The notes beneath the pieces were generated by a model. It did no database searches and had not been told where the DNA came from. It saw nothing but the letters and a program-made list of their open reading frames with translations. Below are positions 18,642 to 29,588 of a stretch of DNA of 64,000 bases, piece after piece (positions within the stretch are counted from its first letter, which is position 1; every line of letters starts with the position of its first letter). The stretch is from Phycisphaeraceae bacterium (GTDB taxonomy: Bacteria; Planctomycetota; Phycisphaerae; Phycisphaerales; Phycisphaeraceae), in the NCBI GenBank assembly GCA_029260595.1, contig JAJDCY010000024.1:400270-464269 (forward strand). Direction: 5' to 3'. The position numbers and the translations under genes were made by a program.

Positions 18642-21248
18642 ATGGTTCGACCCGCTCTAATAAACAGCAGGATCGCACGGCTGCTCGTCTCGGCCTTGCT
18701 TGTCGGAGTCTTTGTTATGCCACAGCCCACCGCCGAGTCCAAGCCGCCCGTCCACCCGCACGAAGCCGAACTAAAAAACCCCGACGGTTCATGGAAATAC
18801 ACCAACTCGCTCATCAACGAGACCAGCCCGTATCTGCTCCAGCATGCGCACAACCCGGTCGACTGGATGCCCTGGGGCCAAAAAGCCTTCGACACCGCCC
18901 GGCGAACCGGCAAGCCGATCTTCCTGAGCATCGGGTACTCGACCTGCTACTGGTGCCACGTCATGGAGCGGCAGGTCTTCGAGAACCCCAAGCTCGCCGC
19001 GCTCGCCAACGAACACTTCGTCTGCATCAAGGTCGATCGCGAGGAGCGCCCCGATGTCGACGACCTCTACATGGCCGCGACGCAGATGATGACCGGTCAC
19101 GGCGGTTGGCCGATGAGTGTCTTCCTCACCCCGCCGGGTGCCGCCGGCCCTGACGATCCCGGCCTGCAGCCGTTCTGGGCGGGCACCTACATCCCGCCCG
19201 AACCCAAGCAGGGGATGCCCGGCTTCGCCCAGATCGTCCAGGGCCTGTCCACCGCGTGGAGGATGCAGCAGGAACAGGTGATCGAGCAAGCCCAGCGCGT
19301 CACTGACGGCGTGTCCGAGCACCTGTCTCGCCGCGACCGCGACGTCGCGTTGCGGCCGGAGCTGATCCAGGCCGCGGCGAACCAGCTCGCGCAGATGTTC
19401 GACACCAAACACGGCGGTTTCGGCCAGGCCCCCAAGTTCCCTCAGCCGAACAACCTCCTGTTCCTGATCAAGATTTACCGAAATAACCCCAACGAAGCGC
19501 TATGGCGAGAGATCGCGCGCACGCTCGAGCACATGGCTCGCGGCGGGATGTACGACCAGGTCGGCGGCGGGTTCCACCGCTATTCGACCGACGAAAAATG
19601 GCTCGTCCCCCACTTCGAGAAGATGCTCTACGACAATGCGCAGCTTCTCGAGGTCTACCTGATCGCGCATGAGACCCGCCCGGACCCGGCCGACCCCGAT
19701 CTGTATGCGCGTGTCGCCCGCGAGACCTGCGAGTACGTACTCCGCGAGATGACCGAGCCAGACGATCAGCCGACGGCCGGCGTGTTCTGGTCGGCCCAGG
19801 ATGCCGAAGTCGATGCACGCGAGGGGCTGAACTATCTCTGGACACCGGCACAGGTCCGCGACGCGATCGTGGATCGGGCGTTGGCCAGCCTGGCCCAGAG
19901 CCTCTACGGGCTCGATCGCGGGACGAACTTCCAGGACCCGCACCACGGCGATGAGCCGCCACGCAACGTCCTGTACCTGCCACGCCGCTTGGACGAACTC
20001 GCCAACAGCCAGGAAACCACACTGACCAGGTTGGCCGACCAGCGCCGCGAAATCAACCGCCTCCTGCTCGCCATCCGCGACCAGCGCAAACAGCCCGGCA
20101 CCGACGACAAAACAATTGTCGCGTGGAACGGGATGATGATCGCCGGCTTCGCCCGCGCCGGGCGGGTGCTCGATGAGCCTCGCTACACCGCCGCGGCCGA
20201 GCGCGCGGCGACGGTCATCCTCGACCACATGTGGGTGCAGCCGGACGCGAATGCACCACGCCAGTTGCTGCGAACCATGCGGCGAGGCGAAGCGAAGATC
20301 CCTGCATTTCTCGAGGACTACGCCTACCTCACCCACGGTCTGCTCGAGCTGGCCCGCGCGAGCGAACCCGATGAGTCGACCGGGTGGATCGACACCGCCA
20401 AGCAACTGATGAGCGAAGCCGACCAGCTATTCAGCGCACAGGCCGACCGAGGTGGCGGGTACTACGACACACGTGCGGATCAACCCGACCTGCTTGTGCG
20501 CACGATCGCGACCTACGACGGCGCGATCCCCTCGGCCAACAGCCAGATGGCGCACAACCTGATCACGCTGAGCGAGCTGACCGGTGACCGCGCCTACCTC
20601 GACCGCGCCGTCAACGATCTGAGGGCCTTCGCCGGCGCGATGACCCGCAACGGCGCCGGCATGGCCCACATGCACCACGCGCTCTTAAGGGCGCTCGAAT
20701 CAGCACCCAAACAAGATTTTCAACCCGCCGGTGGCGCAGCGACTGATCAATCCGCCGAGACCGACACGACGATATTCGATATGAAACATCCCGGCCCACC
20801 CGCGGCCGGCGATGTCACAGTCAGCGCAACGACGTTTCGCGTGGACCCATCCGGCGCGTTCGCGGCCGGCACGGTGGCAATCGTGATCCCCGATGGTTAC
20901 CACCTGAACGGCCCGTCCGGCGCACAACAAGGCCTGATCCCAACCGCGATCAAGGCAGAGGCCGCGGCCGACGGTGTGCGCACGATACGCGTTGAGGCCC
21001 GTTACCCCGACGCCATAGAAAAGGTCTTCCCTTACGCGGATCAACCCCTTCGCGTGTACGAAGAGCGGGTTGAGATTCCCGTGGTCCTGCGCTGGTCGAA
21101 TGATCCCGACCCCCAGCGCGACGCGGATGCAGCGAGCACAGTGCCTGACGCGGCGGTGCTGCTCGTCACCTATCAGGCATGCAGTGATACGGCCTGCCTG
21201 GCGCCCAGCACGGTCCGCCTGTCGGTGAGGATCGAGCCCAATCCCTAA
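18642..21248 (+). CDS. YyaL-type thioredoxin-domain (DUF255) protein fused to a DsbD N-terminal-like domain
   Basis: An 868-residue secreted or membrane-tethered protein. An N-terminal hydrophobic signal (residues 11-27) precedes the DUF255 thioredoxin-like domain, with the family signature [14 protein letters not shown] near 62-75 and the redox-type motif C102-Y-W-C105-H. The middle 500 residues follow the six-hairpin glycosidase-like fold of YyaL/SPATA20 proteins ([12 protein letters not shown], then [17 protein letters not shown]). The last 130 residues resemble the periplasmic N-terminal domain of DsbD, ending with [13 protein letters not shown] (C847 and C852). Most YyaL proteins lack both the signal and this C-terminal domain, so this one probably works outside the cytoplasm in thiol chemistry. 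The substrate is unknown. Confidence 0.85.
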   Translation: MVRPALINSRIARLLVSALLVGVFVMPQPTAESKPPVHPHEAELKNPDGSWKYTNSLINETSPYLLQHAHNPVDWMPWGQKAFDTARRTGKPIFLSIGYSTCYWCHVMERQVFENPKLAALANEHFVCIKVDREERPDVDDLYMAATQMMTGHGGWPMSVFLTPPGAAGPDDPGLQPFWAGTYIPPEPKQGMPGFAQIVQGLSTAWRMQQEQVIEQAQRVTDGVSEHLSRRDRDVALRPELIQAAANQLAQMFDTKHGGFGQAPKFPQPNNLLFLIKIYRNNPNEALWREIARTLEHMARGGMYDQVGGGFHRYSTDEKWLVPHFEKMLYDNAQLLEVYLIAHETRPDPADPDLYARVARETCEYVLREMTEPDDQPTAGVFWSAQDAEVDAREGLNYLWTPAQVRDAIVDRALASLAQSLYGLDRGTNFQDPHHGDEPPRNVLYLPRRLDELANSQETTLTRLADQRREINRLLLAIRDQRKQPGTDDKTIVAWNGMMIAGFARAGRVLDEPRYTAAAERAATVILDHMWVQPDANAPRQLLRTMRRGEAKIPAFLEDYAYLTHGLLELARASEPDESTGWIDTAKQLMSEADQLFSAQADRGGGYYDTRADQPDLLVRTIATYDGAIPSANSQMAHNLITLSELTGDRAYLDRAVNDLRAFAGAMTRNGAGMAHMHHALLRALESAPKQDFQPAGGAATDQSAETDTTIFDMKHPGPPAAGDVTVSATTFRVDPSGAFAAGTVAIVIPDGYHLNGPSGAQQGLIPTAIKAEAAADGVRTIRVEARYPDAIEKVFPYADQPLRVYEERVEIPVVLRWSNDPDPQRDADAASTVPDAAVLLVTYQACSDTACLAPSTVRLSVRIEPNP

Positions 21249-21431
21249 CGTGATCTGGATCGGACTCCGCGTGGTGGTGGAAGCCACGATAGACCGATGC
21301 GTCGAGAACCCGGATTGGCAGCGTTCCGCGCGGGCAGTACTATACAAGATTGTCGCGGGAGCACCGCGAATTGAGACTCGCCGCCCCGGCCGGTGTGTCG
21401 GGGCTACTAACCCAAGGCGGAGCATTCAAGC

Positions 21432-21674
21432 ATGGCTGATTTCAACCGATTCGGAGCAGCACCCCGCGTCAAGGTCGTCAAGACCTCCACTACGGGCACG
21501 CTTTATGTCGATTACCTCGACACCGAGGACCTGCGGCGGCTACTGACACCCAATGGCAAGATCCAAAGCCGCAAGCGAACCGGGATGACCGCCCGTGAGC
21601 AGCGCCTGGCCGCTCAAGCGATCAAGCGCGCACGGTATATGGCCTTGCTGCCGTTCACCTCGGCAACGCTCTAG
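21432..21674 (+). CDS. rpsR: small ribosomal subunit protein bS18
   Basis: An 80-residue ribosomal protein that binds 16S rRNA with bS6 in the platform of the small subunit. The conserved core is seen as [19 protein letters not shown], then [20 protein letters not shown], then ARYMALLPF. Length is normal. Usually rpsR sits beside rpsF, but here neither rpsF nor ssb is nearby; the neighbours are a YyaL-like gene and uvrA. The 183-bp region upstream could carry its promoter; I see no clear box pair there. Confidence 0.95.
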   Translation: MADFNRFGAAPRVKVVKTSTTGTLYVDYLDTEDLRRLLTPNGKIQSRKRTGMTAREQRLAAQAIKRARYMALLPFTSATL

Positions 21675-21752
21675 CGGCGCCCGGATTGCGACAGTGGGTC
21701 GGTGGCAGTTGGCGGTGGAGTATTGAGGCGGGGAGAACCTCGCTCTTTTCCG

Positions 21753-24668
21753 ATGGCATCTAGAACGATCTCGATCCGCGGCGCCCGGGAGCACAACCTC
21801 CAGAGCGTGGATGTCGATATCCCGCGCGACCAACTGGTTGTCGTGACCGGCCTGTCGGGCAGCGGAAAGAGCAGCCTGGCCTTCGACACGATCTATGCCG
21901 AGGGCCAGCGAAAGTACGTCGAGAGTCTCTCGGCCTACGCCCGTCAGTTCCTCGATCAACTGCAAAAACCGGACATCGATTCGATCGAGGGCCTACCGCC
22001 GACGATCGCGATCGAGCAGCGCGCGGTTTCGCGCAACCCGCGCTCCACCGTTGCGACGACCACCGAGGTCTACGACTACCTGCGGCTGCTCTTCGCCCGC
22101 GTCGGTCAGCCACACTGCTGGCATACCGACGAGAAGGGGCATGTCTGTGGGCTGCCGATCAGCGGGCAGTCCGCGACGCAGATTGTCGATCAGGTCTGGG
22201 CGATGCCCGAGGGCACACGGCTGATGGTGCTGTCGCCCCTGGTCCGCGGCAAGAAGGGACAACACCGCGAGGTCCTGGCCGGGATGGCCAAGCAAGGCTT
22301 TGTCCGCGCAAGGATCAACGGCGAGGTGATCGATCTTCGCCACAGCGGCGCCGACCAGGTCAAGCTCGCACGCTACCAGGCACACAACATCGAAGCCGTC
22401 ATCGATCGCATCGTCATCAAACGCGACGGCGATGACTCGGTCCGCGCCCGCCTGGCCGACTCCATCGAGTTAGCGCTAAAGCTCGCAGGCGGCCTGGTGA
22501 TCATCAACGTTCTGGAGCAACCGGGTAATGGCGACTCGGTTGCGCCGGTCGGCGACACAACATTCAGCGAGCACTACGCGTGCGCCGAACACCCCGAGTG
22601 CGGTCTTGAGGGTCTTGAGCCGAGGCTGTTCAGTTTCAATAGCCCCTATGGCGCCTGCCCGTCATGCGGCGGGCTCGGCACGATCATGGAGTTCGATGCG
22701 GACCTGATTGTCGGCGACGACACCCTGGGGCTTTCCGAGGGCGCGATCGAGGCGTGGCGGCGGCACGGCAAGCGGATGAACATCTATTACAGCCGCATCA
22801 TCCGTCGGTTCTGCCGTGACTTCGGCGTCGACGCCAAGGCTCCTTACAAGACACTCTCGAAGACGATCAAACGCATCCTGATGCGCGGAACACGTCCAGG
22901 TGATGAGACAAAGTACGGCACCCACTTCGAGGGCGTGCTCCCAAACCTGCACCGCCGGTGGGACAGCACCGACAGCGAGTACGTCAAGGCCCGGCTGCAC
23001 CAGTATCTTTCCGAGTCACCGTGCGAGGCCTGCGGCGGTGCACGGCTGCGCTCCGAGTCGCTCAATGTTCGTTTGCCTTCGCGCAAGAACGACCCGGTCA
23101 ACATCGCGACGCTGACCGGAATGACGATTAGCCGGGCGATCGAGTACATCGCACAGATCCAGCTCAACGACGAGCAACGCCAGATCGCCGAACCGATTCT
23201 CAAAGAGGTCGCGGCGCGGCTGGGTTTCATGCAGAGCGTTGGCCTGGGCTACCTGACGCTCGACCGGGCGACGGGCACGCTGTCCGGCGGTGAGGCGCAG
23301 CGCATCCGATTGGCCACGCAGGTCGGGTCGGGCCTGGTCGGTTGCTGCTACGTACTCGATGAGCCCACGATTGGGCTGCACCAGCGCGACAACGACCGGC
23401 TGATTGGGACGCTGCGCCAACTGACCGACATCGGCAACACCGTGCTGGTCGTCGAGCACGACGAAGACACCATCCGCGCTGCCGACTGGCTCGTGGACAT
23501 CGGGCCGGGCCCGGGGCGACACGGCGGGCGCGTCGTCGCGGCGGGAACTGTCGCGGAGGTCGAGCAGGTTGCCGATTCCATCACTGCGCAGTTCCTAACG
23601 GGGCGCCGGCAGATCGCCACACCCGAAGTACGCCGCACCTTGGACCACCGCAAGCCGTTGATCGTGCGTGGCGCCCGACAGAACAACCTCAAGTCGATCG
23701 ACGCGAGCTTCCCGCTTGGCGGGATTATCTGCGTGACCGGCGTGTCGGGCTCCGGCAAGAGCACACTGGTGAATCAGATCCTGCTGCGCGCGTTACGCCG
23801 ACACCTGTACGGCTCGCGCGAGAAGCCGGGCACGCACGACCGCATGAACGGGTGGAAATCAATCGACCGGGTGATCGAGGTCGATCAATCCCCGATTGGG
23901 CGCACGCCCCGGTCGAATCCCGCGACCTACACCGGCGCGTTCGACGCGGTGCGTCAGGTCTTCACCCAGACCAAGGAGTCGAAGATGCGCGGGTACAAGC
24001 CCGGGCGGTTCAGCTTCAACGTCAAGGGCGGGCGCTGCGAGGCCTGCCAGGGTCAGGGGACCAAGAAGATCGAGATGCACTTCCTCCCGGATGTGTACGT
24101 CACCTGTGAGCAGTGTGGCGGCAAACGCTACAACCGCGAGACGTTGGAGGTCCGCTACCGTGGCAAGTCGATTGCGGACGTGATCGACATGACGGTTGAG
24201 GACGCGCTTGACTTCTTCGAGAACTTCCCCGTCATCAAGCGCATGCTAGAAGCGTTGCGCGATGTCGGGCTAAGCTACATGCAACTCGGGCAGAGCTCGA
24301 TCACACTCTCCGGCGGCGAGGCTCAGCGAGTCAAGCTCGCAACTGAACTCGGCAAGCGCTCCACCGGGCACACGCTGTATGTACTCGACGAGCCGACCAC
24401 CGGCCTGCATATGGCTGACATCGAGATGCTCCTGGGTGTGCTCGCCCGCCTGGCCGACCAGGGCAACACGCTAATCGTGATTGAACACCACTTGGACGTG
24501 ATCAAGTGCGCTGATTGGGTGATTGATCTCGGTCCGGAAGGTGGTGACGGTGGAGGGACGATCGTCGCAGAGGGCACGCCCGAAGCCATCGCCGAAGTTG
24601 AGGCGTCTTATACCGGTGCGGCGCTGCAACGCCACCTGTCGATGGCGTTGGCGGAGGCCGTGGGTTGA
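21753..24668 (+). CDS. uvrA: UvrABC excinuclease subunit A
   Basis: The DNA damage sensor of nucleotide excision repair, a dimeric ABC-type ATPase that loads UvrB. Two Walker A motifs are visible ([15 protein letters not shown] near residue 32 and [14 protein letters not shown] near 662). There are two LSGGEAQR signatures, and zinc-binding cysteine pairs including [20 protein letters not shown] and CEQCGGKRY. At 971 residues it has normal length. The ATG at 21753 starts the conserved [16 protein letters not shown] sequence; an upstream GTG at 21702 would add unconserved residues. uvrB and uvrC are not in the window. Confidence 0.97.
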   Translation: MASRTISIRGAREHNLQSVDVDIPRDQLVVVTGLSGSGKSSLAFDTIYAEGQRKYVESLSAYARQFLDQLQKPDIDSIEGLPPTIAIEQRAVSRNPRSTVATTTEVYDYLRLLFARVGQPHCWHTDEKGHVCGLPISGQSATQIVDQVWAMPEGTRLMVLSPLVRGKKGQHREVLAGMAKQGFVRARINGEVIDLRHSGADQVKLARYQAHNIEAVIDRIVIKRDGDDSVRARLADSIELALKLAGGLVIINVLEQPGNGDSVAPVGDTTFSEHYACAEHPECGLEGLEPRLFSFNSPYGACPSCGGLGTIMEFDADLIVGDDTLGLSEGAIEAWRRHGKRMNIYYSRIIRRFCRDFGVDAKAPYKTLSKTIKRILMRGTRPGDETKYGTHFEGVLPNLHRRWDSTDSEYVKARLHQYLSESPCEACGGARLRSESLNVRLPSRKNDPVNIATLTGMTISRAIEYIAQIQLNDEQRQIAEPILKEVAARLGFMQSVGLGYLTLDRATGTLSGGEAQRIRLATQVGSGLVGCCYVLDEPTIGLHQRDNDRLIGTLRQLTDIGNTVLVVEHDEDTIRAADWLVDIGPGPGRHGGRVVAAGTVAEVEQVADSITAQFLTGRRQIATPEVRRTLDHRKPLIVRGARQNNLKSIDASFPLGGIICVTGVSGSGKSTLVNQILLRALRRHLYGSREKPGTHDRMNGWKSIDRVIEVDQSPIGRTPRSNPATYTGAFDAVRQVFTQTKESKMRGYKPGRFSFNVKGGRCEACQGQGTKKIEMHFLPDVYVTCEQCGGKRYNRETLEVRYRGKSIADVIDMTVEDALDFFENFPVIKRMLEALRDVGLSYMQLGQSSITLSGGEAQRVKLATELGKRSTGHTLYVLDEPTTGLHMADIEMLLGVLARLADQGNTLIVIEHHLDVIKCADWVIDLGPEGGDGGGTIVAEGTPEAIAEVEASYTGAALQRHLSMALAEAVG

Positions 24669-24690
24669 CGTTGGCAGGTGCGTCGAGAGA

Positions 24691-26877
24691 TTAATCGGTC
24701 GCACGTCGGCGTCGCACAAACGCGGGCGCGAGCGCAATCAAAACACACCCCGTCGCCGGCTCGGGGATCAGAAAATCGCTGAGCACGATACTGTTGGAAT
24801 TGAACGGGCTGCCGGCTCCGTAGCTGACGCGGAACGTCCCGTGGTGACCCGCCGTGTCCAGCCGATTTCCGCTGAGCACATTGGTGAACGCCCCCGCGAT
24901 CTCGGTGTCCGCCGTAGCGATGACGAAGGTGTCACTAGCATCTACCAGCGCCTCAAACCCGTCGATCAACGCGATGATCAACTCGCCGCCGATCGCCAGG
25001 TCCGCATTCACATCAAGATGATCGTGCTCGGTCCCCGCCGCGGTTCCGCCGATCTCAAACTCGCTCTGTGCTGTGCCCAGCAGCGTCACGTCGCCGTTGA
25101 CCGTCAATAGCCCGGCTGACTCACCGACCGAGAGCGTGTCCGCGATGCTGACCGGCGCGGTCACCACGCCGCTGCCCTCCAGACTCCCGCCCAGGATATC
25201 GATCAATGCCATCGCCGTTTCAATAGTCCCACCTGAGAGGCGCGTCACACCGCCGGTCTGGGTGTACCCGCCTGGGATGCTCAGCGTCGCGTTGTTCTTG
25301 GATTCGATCGTCCCGCCATCCTGGCTAAAGCCGTGCGGATCGATCGTCATGGTCAACGCGTCGCCCTCTGCGTCCGCTGAAATCGTGCCCTGATTGATGA
25401 CCTGTCCGACCCCCGGGTCGGAGTGGATCCCCGCATCCGGGCCGCGCAGGTTCACCGTCGCGCCGGGTCCGAGCGTCAGCGTATTGTTCCCACTGACATC
25501 CAACTCAGCCGTCGTGCCGTCAAGATTGATCGTCGTCGTGTCCAATATCTGAGTGTCCTCGATGATCAACCGTGCGCTGTTGCCGAGGTTCGCGTCCCCT
25601 GTAAAGCCCGACCCATTGAGCAGCCGGACGCGCGCCCCATTGCCCGTATCCAGGTGCAGGTCGCCAAGCACTATTACCCCGTCAAGCCGATTCGTGTTGG
25701 CGAACGCAAACGCGAGCACCGCGCCGCCTTCCTGCGAGACCTCCCCGCCGGTGATCTTGCCCGTCCGCACCGTGTACGTGCCCGTCGCGGCCGTCAGCGC
25801 GAGCGTATCGCCGGTGTTGTCAAGGTTGCCCTGGATGAAGATCCCCGTCGATCCCGATCGCGTGATCACGCCGATGTCAGCCGTCAAAAAGTCGTTGTTC
25901 AACTCCATCGTCGAGTCGGTCAGCAGCACCGTCCCGTCGTTGTCCCAATCACCGTTGAACCGCAGCAGCCCACCGGTCGCCTGGATCGTGCCGCCGGCCT
26001 CGTTGACCCACGAACGCCCGGTGCGCCCGATCTGTACACGCGCATTCTCGACGGCCGAGACCACGCCGCCTGACGCGTTGGTGAACACGTCCGGGTCGAT
26101 CGTCATGTTGCGGATATTCCCATCGGCGTCTGCCGCGATCGTGCCCCGGTTGACCACCTGCCCGTTCCCCCCGAGAAAAAGGTCAGCCGTGATCTGTGCG
26201 TTGGCGCCGCGCAGGTTGACCAACGCGTTCGGCCCCAGCGTCAGCGTGTTGTCGCCGCTGACACCGAAGTCCGAATCATTGCCCTCAAGGTGGATACTTG
26301 TGTTGTCGAGCGTGCGCGTGTCGTCGATGATCAGTTTCGCACCCGTGCCGAGTGTCGCATCGCCCGTGTACCCGGCACCGTTGATCAGCCGGGCCAGCGG
26401 TTCGGTGCCGGTCATCAGGTCGAGCCCGTTCTGCACCGTCGCCCCGTCGAGAAGATTTGCCGGGTTGCTTGTGAACACCAGACCGCCGCCGTTCTGGTTG
26501 ACAACCGTGTTCGCGATCGTCCCGCCATCGACGCGGTACGTCCCGCCGAGCAGATCCGCCGCGCCTGTTGCGGTAAACGTGCCCGCGGTATGAGCGACCG
26601 TGGCTGACGCAGAGTTGAGCGTGAGATCCTCGATCGCGACGGTCGTATCAAGTGTGACGGTGTAGTCCGGTCCGCCGGCGTCGATCACCGCGTCGAAGGT
26701 CTGCCCGCCGTTGTTGGGGAACTGCGGGTTGCTATCCCAGTTGGCCGGGTTATCCCAATCGCCGTTCGCCGCCGTCCAGGTCGAGGTGATGTCAGCCGCG
26801 CGGGCAGCGTGCCCAACAACACCGACGACCAAGGCACCAACCACCGTCGTCATGAGCCGGTTGTGTTCTCGCCGCAT
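24691..26877 (-). CDS. large PEP-CTERM protein with autotransporter-like beta-helix repeats
   Basis: A 728-residue surface protein. A signal peptide (MTTVVGALVVGVVGHAARA) is followed by the WTAANGDWDNPANW motif often seen at the start of planctomycete beta-solenoid proteins. A long series of short Gly/Asn/Thr-rich strands follows, typical of a right-handed beta helix. The C-terminus carries the sorting tail IPEP, a hydrophobic stretch CVLIALAPAFV, then RRRR. Two segments of about 100 residues (starting near 140 and near 405) are clear duplicates: LLDGATVQNGLDL against RLDGVIVLGDLHL, and GDNTLTLGPNALVNLRG against GNNTLTLGPGATVNLRG. AGGAGG lies just upstream of the start. Confidence 0.83.
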   Translation of the reverse strand: MRREHNRLMTTVVGALVVGVVGHAARAADITSTWTAANGDWDNPANWDSNPQFPNNGGQTFDAVIDAGGPDYTVTLDTTVAIEDLTLNSASATVAHTAGTFTATGAADLLGGTYRVDGGTIANTVVNQNGGGLVFTSNPANLLDGATVQNGLDLMTGTEPLARLINGAGYTGDATLGTGAKLIIDDTRTLDNTSIHLEGNDSDFGVSGDNTLTLGPNALVNLRGANAQITADLFLGGNGQVVNRGTIAADADGNIRNMTIDPDVFTNASGGVVSAVENARVQIGRTGRSWVNEAGGTIQATGGLLRFNGDWDNDGTVLLTDSTMELNNDFLTADIGVITRSGSTGIFIQGNLDNTGDTLALTAATGTYTVRTGKITGGEVSQEGGAVLAFAFANTNRLDGVIVLGDLHLDTGNGARVRLLNGSGFTGDANLGNSARLIIEDTQILDTTTINLDGTTAELDVSGNNTLTLGPGATVNLRGPDAGIHSDPGVGQVINQGTISADAEGDALTMTIDPHGFSQDGGTIESKNNATLSIPGGYTQTGGVTRLSGGTIETAMALIDILGGSLEGSGVVTAPVSIADTLSVGESAGLLTVNGDVTLLGTAQSEFEIGGTAAGTEHDHLDVNADLAIGGELIIALIDGFEALVDASDTFVIATADTEIAGAFTNVLSGNRLDTAGHHGTFRVSYGAGSPFNSNSIVLSDFLIPEPATGCVLIALAPAFVRRRRATD

Positions 26878-27187
26878 CCGCAGCCTCCTACTGTCCGTGT
26901 GAGTTCGAGCGGGGCGACCGTTGTGGTGATCGGATCAGCAACACCCGGGACGGGTCTGCCTGAGCACGGCGTCGCCTGTTGCCCGACGGCGCCTGCTTGC
27001 GCCGTCAACCCGGTACGATGTTCGAGGCACCCTGATTCGCTCCGATTGCGGACAGTGCTTATAACGTATCACATTGCTACCCCGTCGGGATAGGCCGAAC
27101 CGGCGGTGTTAAACTAGGTAAAGTAGGCCGATCGCCCAGGCCCGTCCCAAGACCGGGCTCAAACGCTAAGCACGATGGAGGCTCCCT
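26878..27187. other. 310-bp divergent intergenic region between the PEP-CTERM gene and atpC
   Basis: No coding region. It must hold the start signals of both genes. I see the AGGAGG site of the minus gene at its left edge and GGAGG (27177-27181) before atpC. A strong 8-bp inverted repeat lies at 26985-27006, and a TATAAC box at 27060-27065 lacks a convincing -35 partner. Confidence 0.5.
26985..27006. repeat. 8-bp inverted repeat in divergent region
   Basis: GACGGCGC (26985-26992), a 6-nt loop, then GCGCCGTC (26999-27006). There is no T-tract on either side, and the genes on both sides point away from it, so it is not a terminator. It may be a protein-binding dyad or chance in GC-rich DNA. 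Confidence 0.45.
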
Positions 27188-27598
27188 GTGCCCGACTCAT
27201 TCCGCTGCACCCTGGTGACGCCTAAACAGCAGGTGTTTGATGAACAAGTGAGTTATGTCTCGATTCCCTCATGGGACGGGCAGGTCGGCTTGATGAGCAA
27301 ACGTGCGCCGCTGGTGACGAAACTCGGCCAGGGTGTGCTGCGGTTGGCTTCGCCCCAGGGCGGGACGCAGCGATTTTATGTTGGCGGCGGGTTCGCTCAG
27401 ATGAAGCGAGGCACACTGTCGCTCGTTGCCGAGGAGGCCGTGCCCGAGGATCAGGTGCAACACACAGACGCCAAAGCCGCGCTGGCTGAGGCCCAGGCAT
27501 TCAAGCCGCGCACCGAAGAAGACTTCACCAAGAATCAGCGCGACCTGACGCGCGCCCGCGCGATGCTCGCATTGTCAGATACGCGCGGCGATGCGTAG
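27188..27598 (+). CDS. atpC: F-type ATP synthase subunit epsilon
   Basis: Part of the central stalk of the F1 motor; regulates ATP hydrolysis. The N-terminal beta-sandwich is visible (FRCTLVTPKQQVFDEQVSYV, then PSWDGQVGLMSKRAPLVTKL, then YVGGGFAQM), followed by a C-terminal helical segment. The length of 136 residues is normal. GGAGG lies 6 bases before the GTG start. The usual neighbour atpD is absent, so this subunit gene is separated from the rest of the ATP synthase genes, at least in this window. Confidence 0.88.
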   Translation: MPDSFRCTLVTPKQQVFDEQVSYVSIPSWDGQVGLMSKRAPLVTKLGQGVLRLASPQGGTQRFYVGGGFAQMKRGTLSLVAEEAVPEDQVQHTDAKAALAEAQAFKPRTEEDFTKNQRDLTRARAMLALSDTRGDA

Positions 27599-27633
27599 GG
27601 CCAGTCCTCGGTCGCGCCATCCGCAATCAATAA

Positions 27634-29484
27634 TCATTTTTTCAGCGCTACCGACAACAGCATCAGGTCCGCCGGGGTGATACCCGCCAGCCGACCCGCC
27701 TGCCCAAAGGTGCTCGGTCGATACCGGTTCAGGGCGATGCCGGCCTCGCGACGCAGCCCGGTGATGGCTGCATAGTCAAACCCTCCCGGCAACGGCGCGG
27801 ATTCCTGCTTCGCCAACCGCTCGACATCACGACGCTGGCGATCGACATACCCCGTGTACCGCGCCTCGGCGATCAGCTTGTCAATGATGCGGCGATCGCG
27901 TGCCTGATCGGGCAGCGCATCGGCGTCAATTCTCGCCCGTATCCAATCGGCGTCGACGCCCGGCCGGCGCAGGCGGTCCAGTAGTGTGATGCCGTCGTCG
28001 CGGCGCTCCGCTAGCCAGGCGCGTAATCGATTCACCTGGTCGCGGCGACTTTCAAATCCCCTCCACCGGTCCGAGTCGACCAACCCCAACTCGTGGCCGA
28101 CCGGCGTCAGTCGGTCATCACTGTTATCCGCGCGCAGCAACAACCGATACTCGGCCCGGCTGGTGAACATCCGATAAGGCTCGCGCGGTGTCTTGGTCAC
28201 CAGGTCGTCCATCATCACCCCGATATATGCCTGTTCGCGCCCCAGGCGGATGAGCGACCGCCCCTGCGCATGACGGACCGCATTGAGCCCGGCGAGCAGC
28301 CCCTGCCCGGCCGCCTCCTCATACCCGCTGGTCCCGTTGATCTGCCCGGCCAGGAACAGCCCGGCGACCCGCTTGGTCATACACGTCGCATCGATCTGAT
28401 GAGGCCAAACCATGTCGTATTCGACCGCATAACCGTGTCGAAGAATCCGCGCACGCTCGCACCCGGGCAACCGCCGCACGATCTCGTCCTGAACATCCGC
28501 CGGCAGAGACGTGCTGATCCCATTGCAATAGACCTCGTCCGTGTCCAGCCCCTCGGGTTCGAGGAACACGTGGTGCGATGCTTTGTCGGCGAAGCGCACC
28601 ACCTTGTCTTCGATGCTCGGGCAGTACCGCGGCCCCGCCGTCTCGATCTGCCCGTTGTACATCGGCGCACGGTCGAGGTTGTCGCGGATCAACCGGTGGA
28701 TCGCCTCGTCGGTGTGGGTGATGTGGCAGTCGCGCTGCTCGATCGCGGGGAACCCGGATCGCGGCGTCATATCGCTGAACGGGATCGGCTCGGCGTCGCC
28801 CGGCTGATTCTCGAGCCCGGCAAAGTCGATTGTCGACCCGGCCAACCGCGGCGGCGTCCCGGTCTTTAGCCGCCCAAGCTCGAACCCGAGCGATTCCAAC
28901 GCAGAGCTGATCCCGGTTGCCGGGTCCTCACCGACACGGCCGCCCGGCGTGCGGCGGTCACCCGTGTGCATCAGCCCCCGCATAAACGTGCCCGTGGTTA
29001 GCACGACCGAATCCGCGCACAATCGCACCGCCTCGGCACGCGCAGACTGATCGGTGTTGGGTTGTACGAGTACACCGGTCGCCCGATCGGATTCAACCAG
29101 GATTTGCAGCACCGTGCCCGCGACGATCGTGATCTCGCCCCGCGTCGTCAGCAGCCGACGTACCTCAGCCGCATACCGGTGCTTGTCGGCCTGCGCCCGC
29201 GGCCCGCGCACTGCCGGCCCCTTCGACGCGTTCAACACACGGAACTGGATCCCCGTCGCGTCGATCGCCAAACCCATCAGCCCGCCGAGCGCATCGATCT
29301 CGCGCACGATCTGACCCTTGGCCAACCCACCAATCGCCGGGTTGCAACTCATCGCCCCGATGCGGGTCGGGTCCATCGTGACCAATGCGGTGCGCGCACC
29401 CAGATTCGCCGCCGCCCACGCCGCTTCCGCGCCCGCGTGCCCGCCGCCGATCACGATGATGTCAAAATGATCCGTAGCCATCAT
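27634..29484 (-). CDS. mnmG: tRNA uridine 5-carboxymethylaminomethyl modification enzyme MnmG
   Basis: An FAD enzyme that, with MnmE, makes the cmnm5 modification at wobble uridine 34 of several tRNAs. The FAD-binding motif is VIGGGHAGAEAAWAAANLG near residue 12. Family blocks follow: AMSCNPAIGGLAKG, then SKGPAVRGPRAQADK, then DDLVTKTPREPYRMFTSRAEY and, near the C-terminus, DYAAITGLRREA. At about 616 residues it has normal length. Two adjacent ATG codons begin the gene. It converges on atpC with a 35-bp gap. Confidence 0.97.
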   Translation of the reverse strand: MMATDHFDIIVIGGGHAGAEAAWAAANLGARTALVTMDPTRIGAMSCNPAIGGLAKGQIVREIDALGGLMGLAIDATGIQFRVLNASKGPAVRGPRAQADKHRYAAEVRRLLTTRGEITIVAGTVLQILVESDRATGVLVQPNTDQSARAEAVRLCADSVVLTTGTFMRGLMHTGDRRTPGGRVGEDPATGISSALESLGFELGRLKTGTPPRLAGSTIDFAGLENQPGDAEPIPFSDMTPRSGFPAIEQRDCHITHTDEAIHRLIRDNLDRAPMYNGQIETAGPRYCPSIEDKVVRFADKASHHVFLEPEGLDTDEVYCNGISTSLPADVQDEIVRRLPGCERARILRHGYAVEYDMVWPHQIDATCMTKRVAGLFLAGQINGTSGYEEAAGQGLLAGLNAVRHAQGRSLIRLGREQAYIGVMMDDLVTKTPREPYRMFTSRAEYRLLLRADNSDDRLTPVGHELGLVDSDRWRGFESRRDQVNRLRAWLAERRDDGITLLDRLRRPGVDADWIRARIDADALPDQARDRRIIDKLIAEARYTGYVDRQRRDVERLAKQESAPLPGGFDYAAITGLRREAGIALNRYRPSTFGQAGRLAGITPADLMLLSVALKK

Positions 29485-29588
29485 TCCGGGTCATTCTAGA
29501 CCGGGACAACACGACGGCAATGCGCACGATGAACGCAAACGTGAAAAAGCCTGTTGTTTTGGTGAGGGGTCAGCTCCGCGACCGAGCC

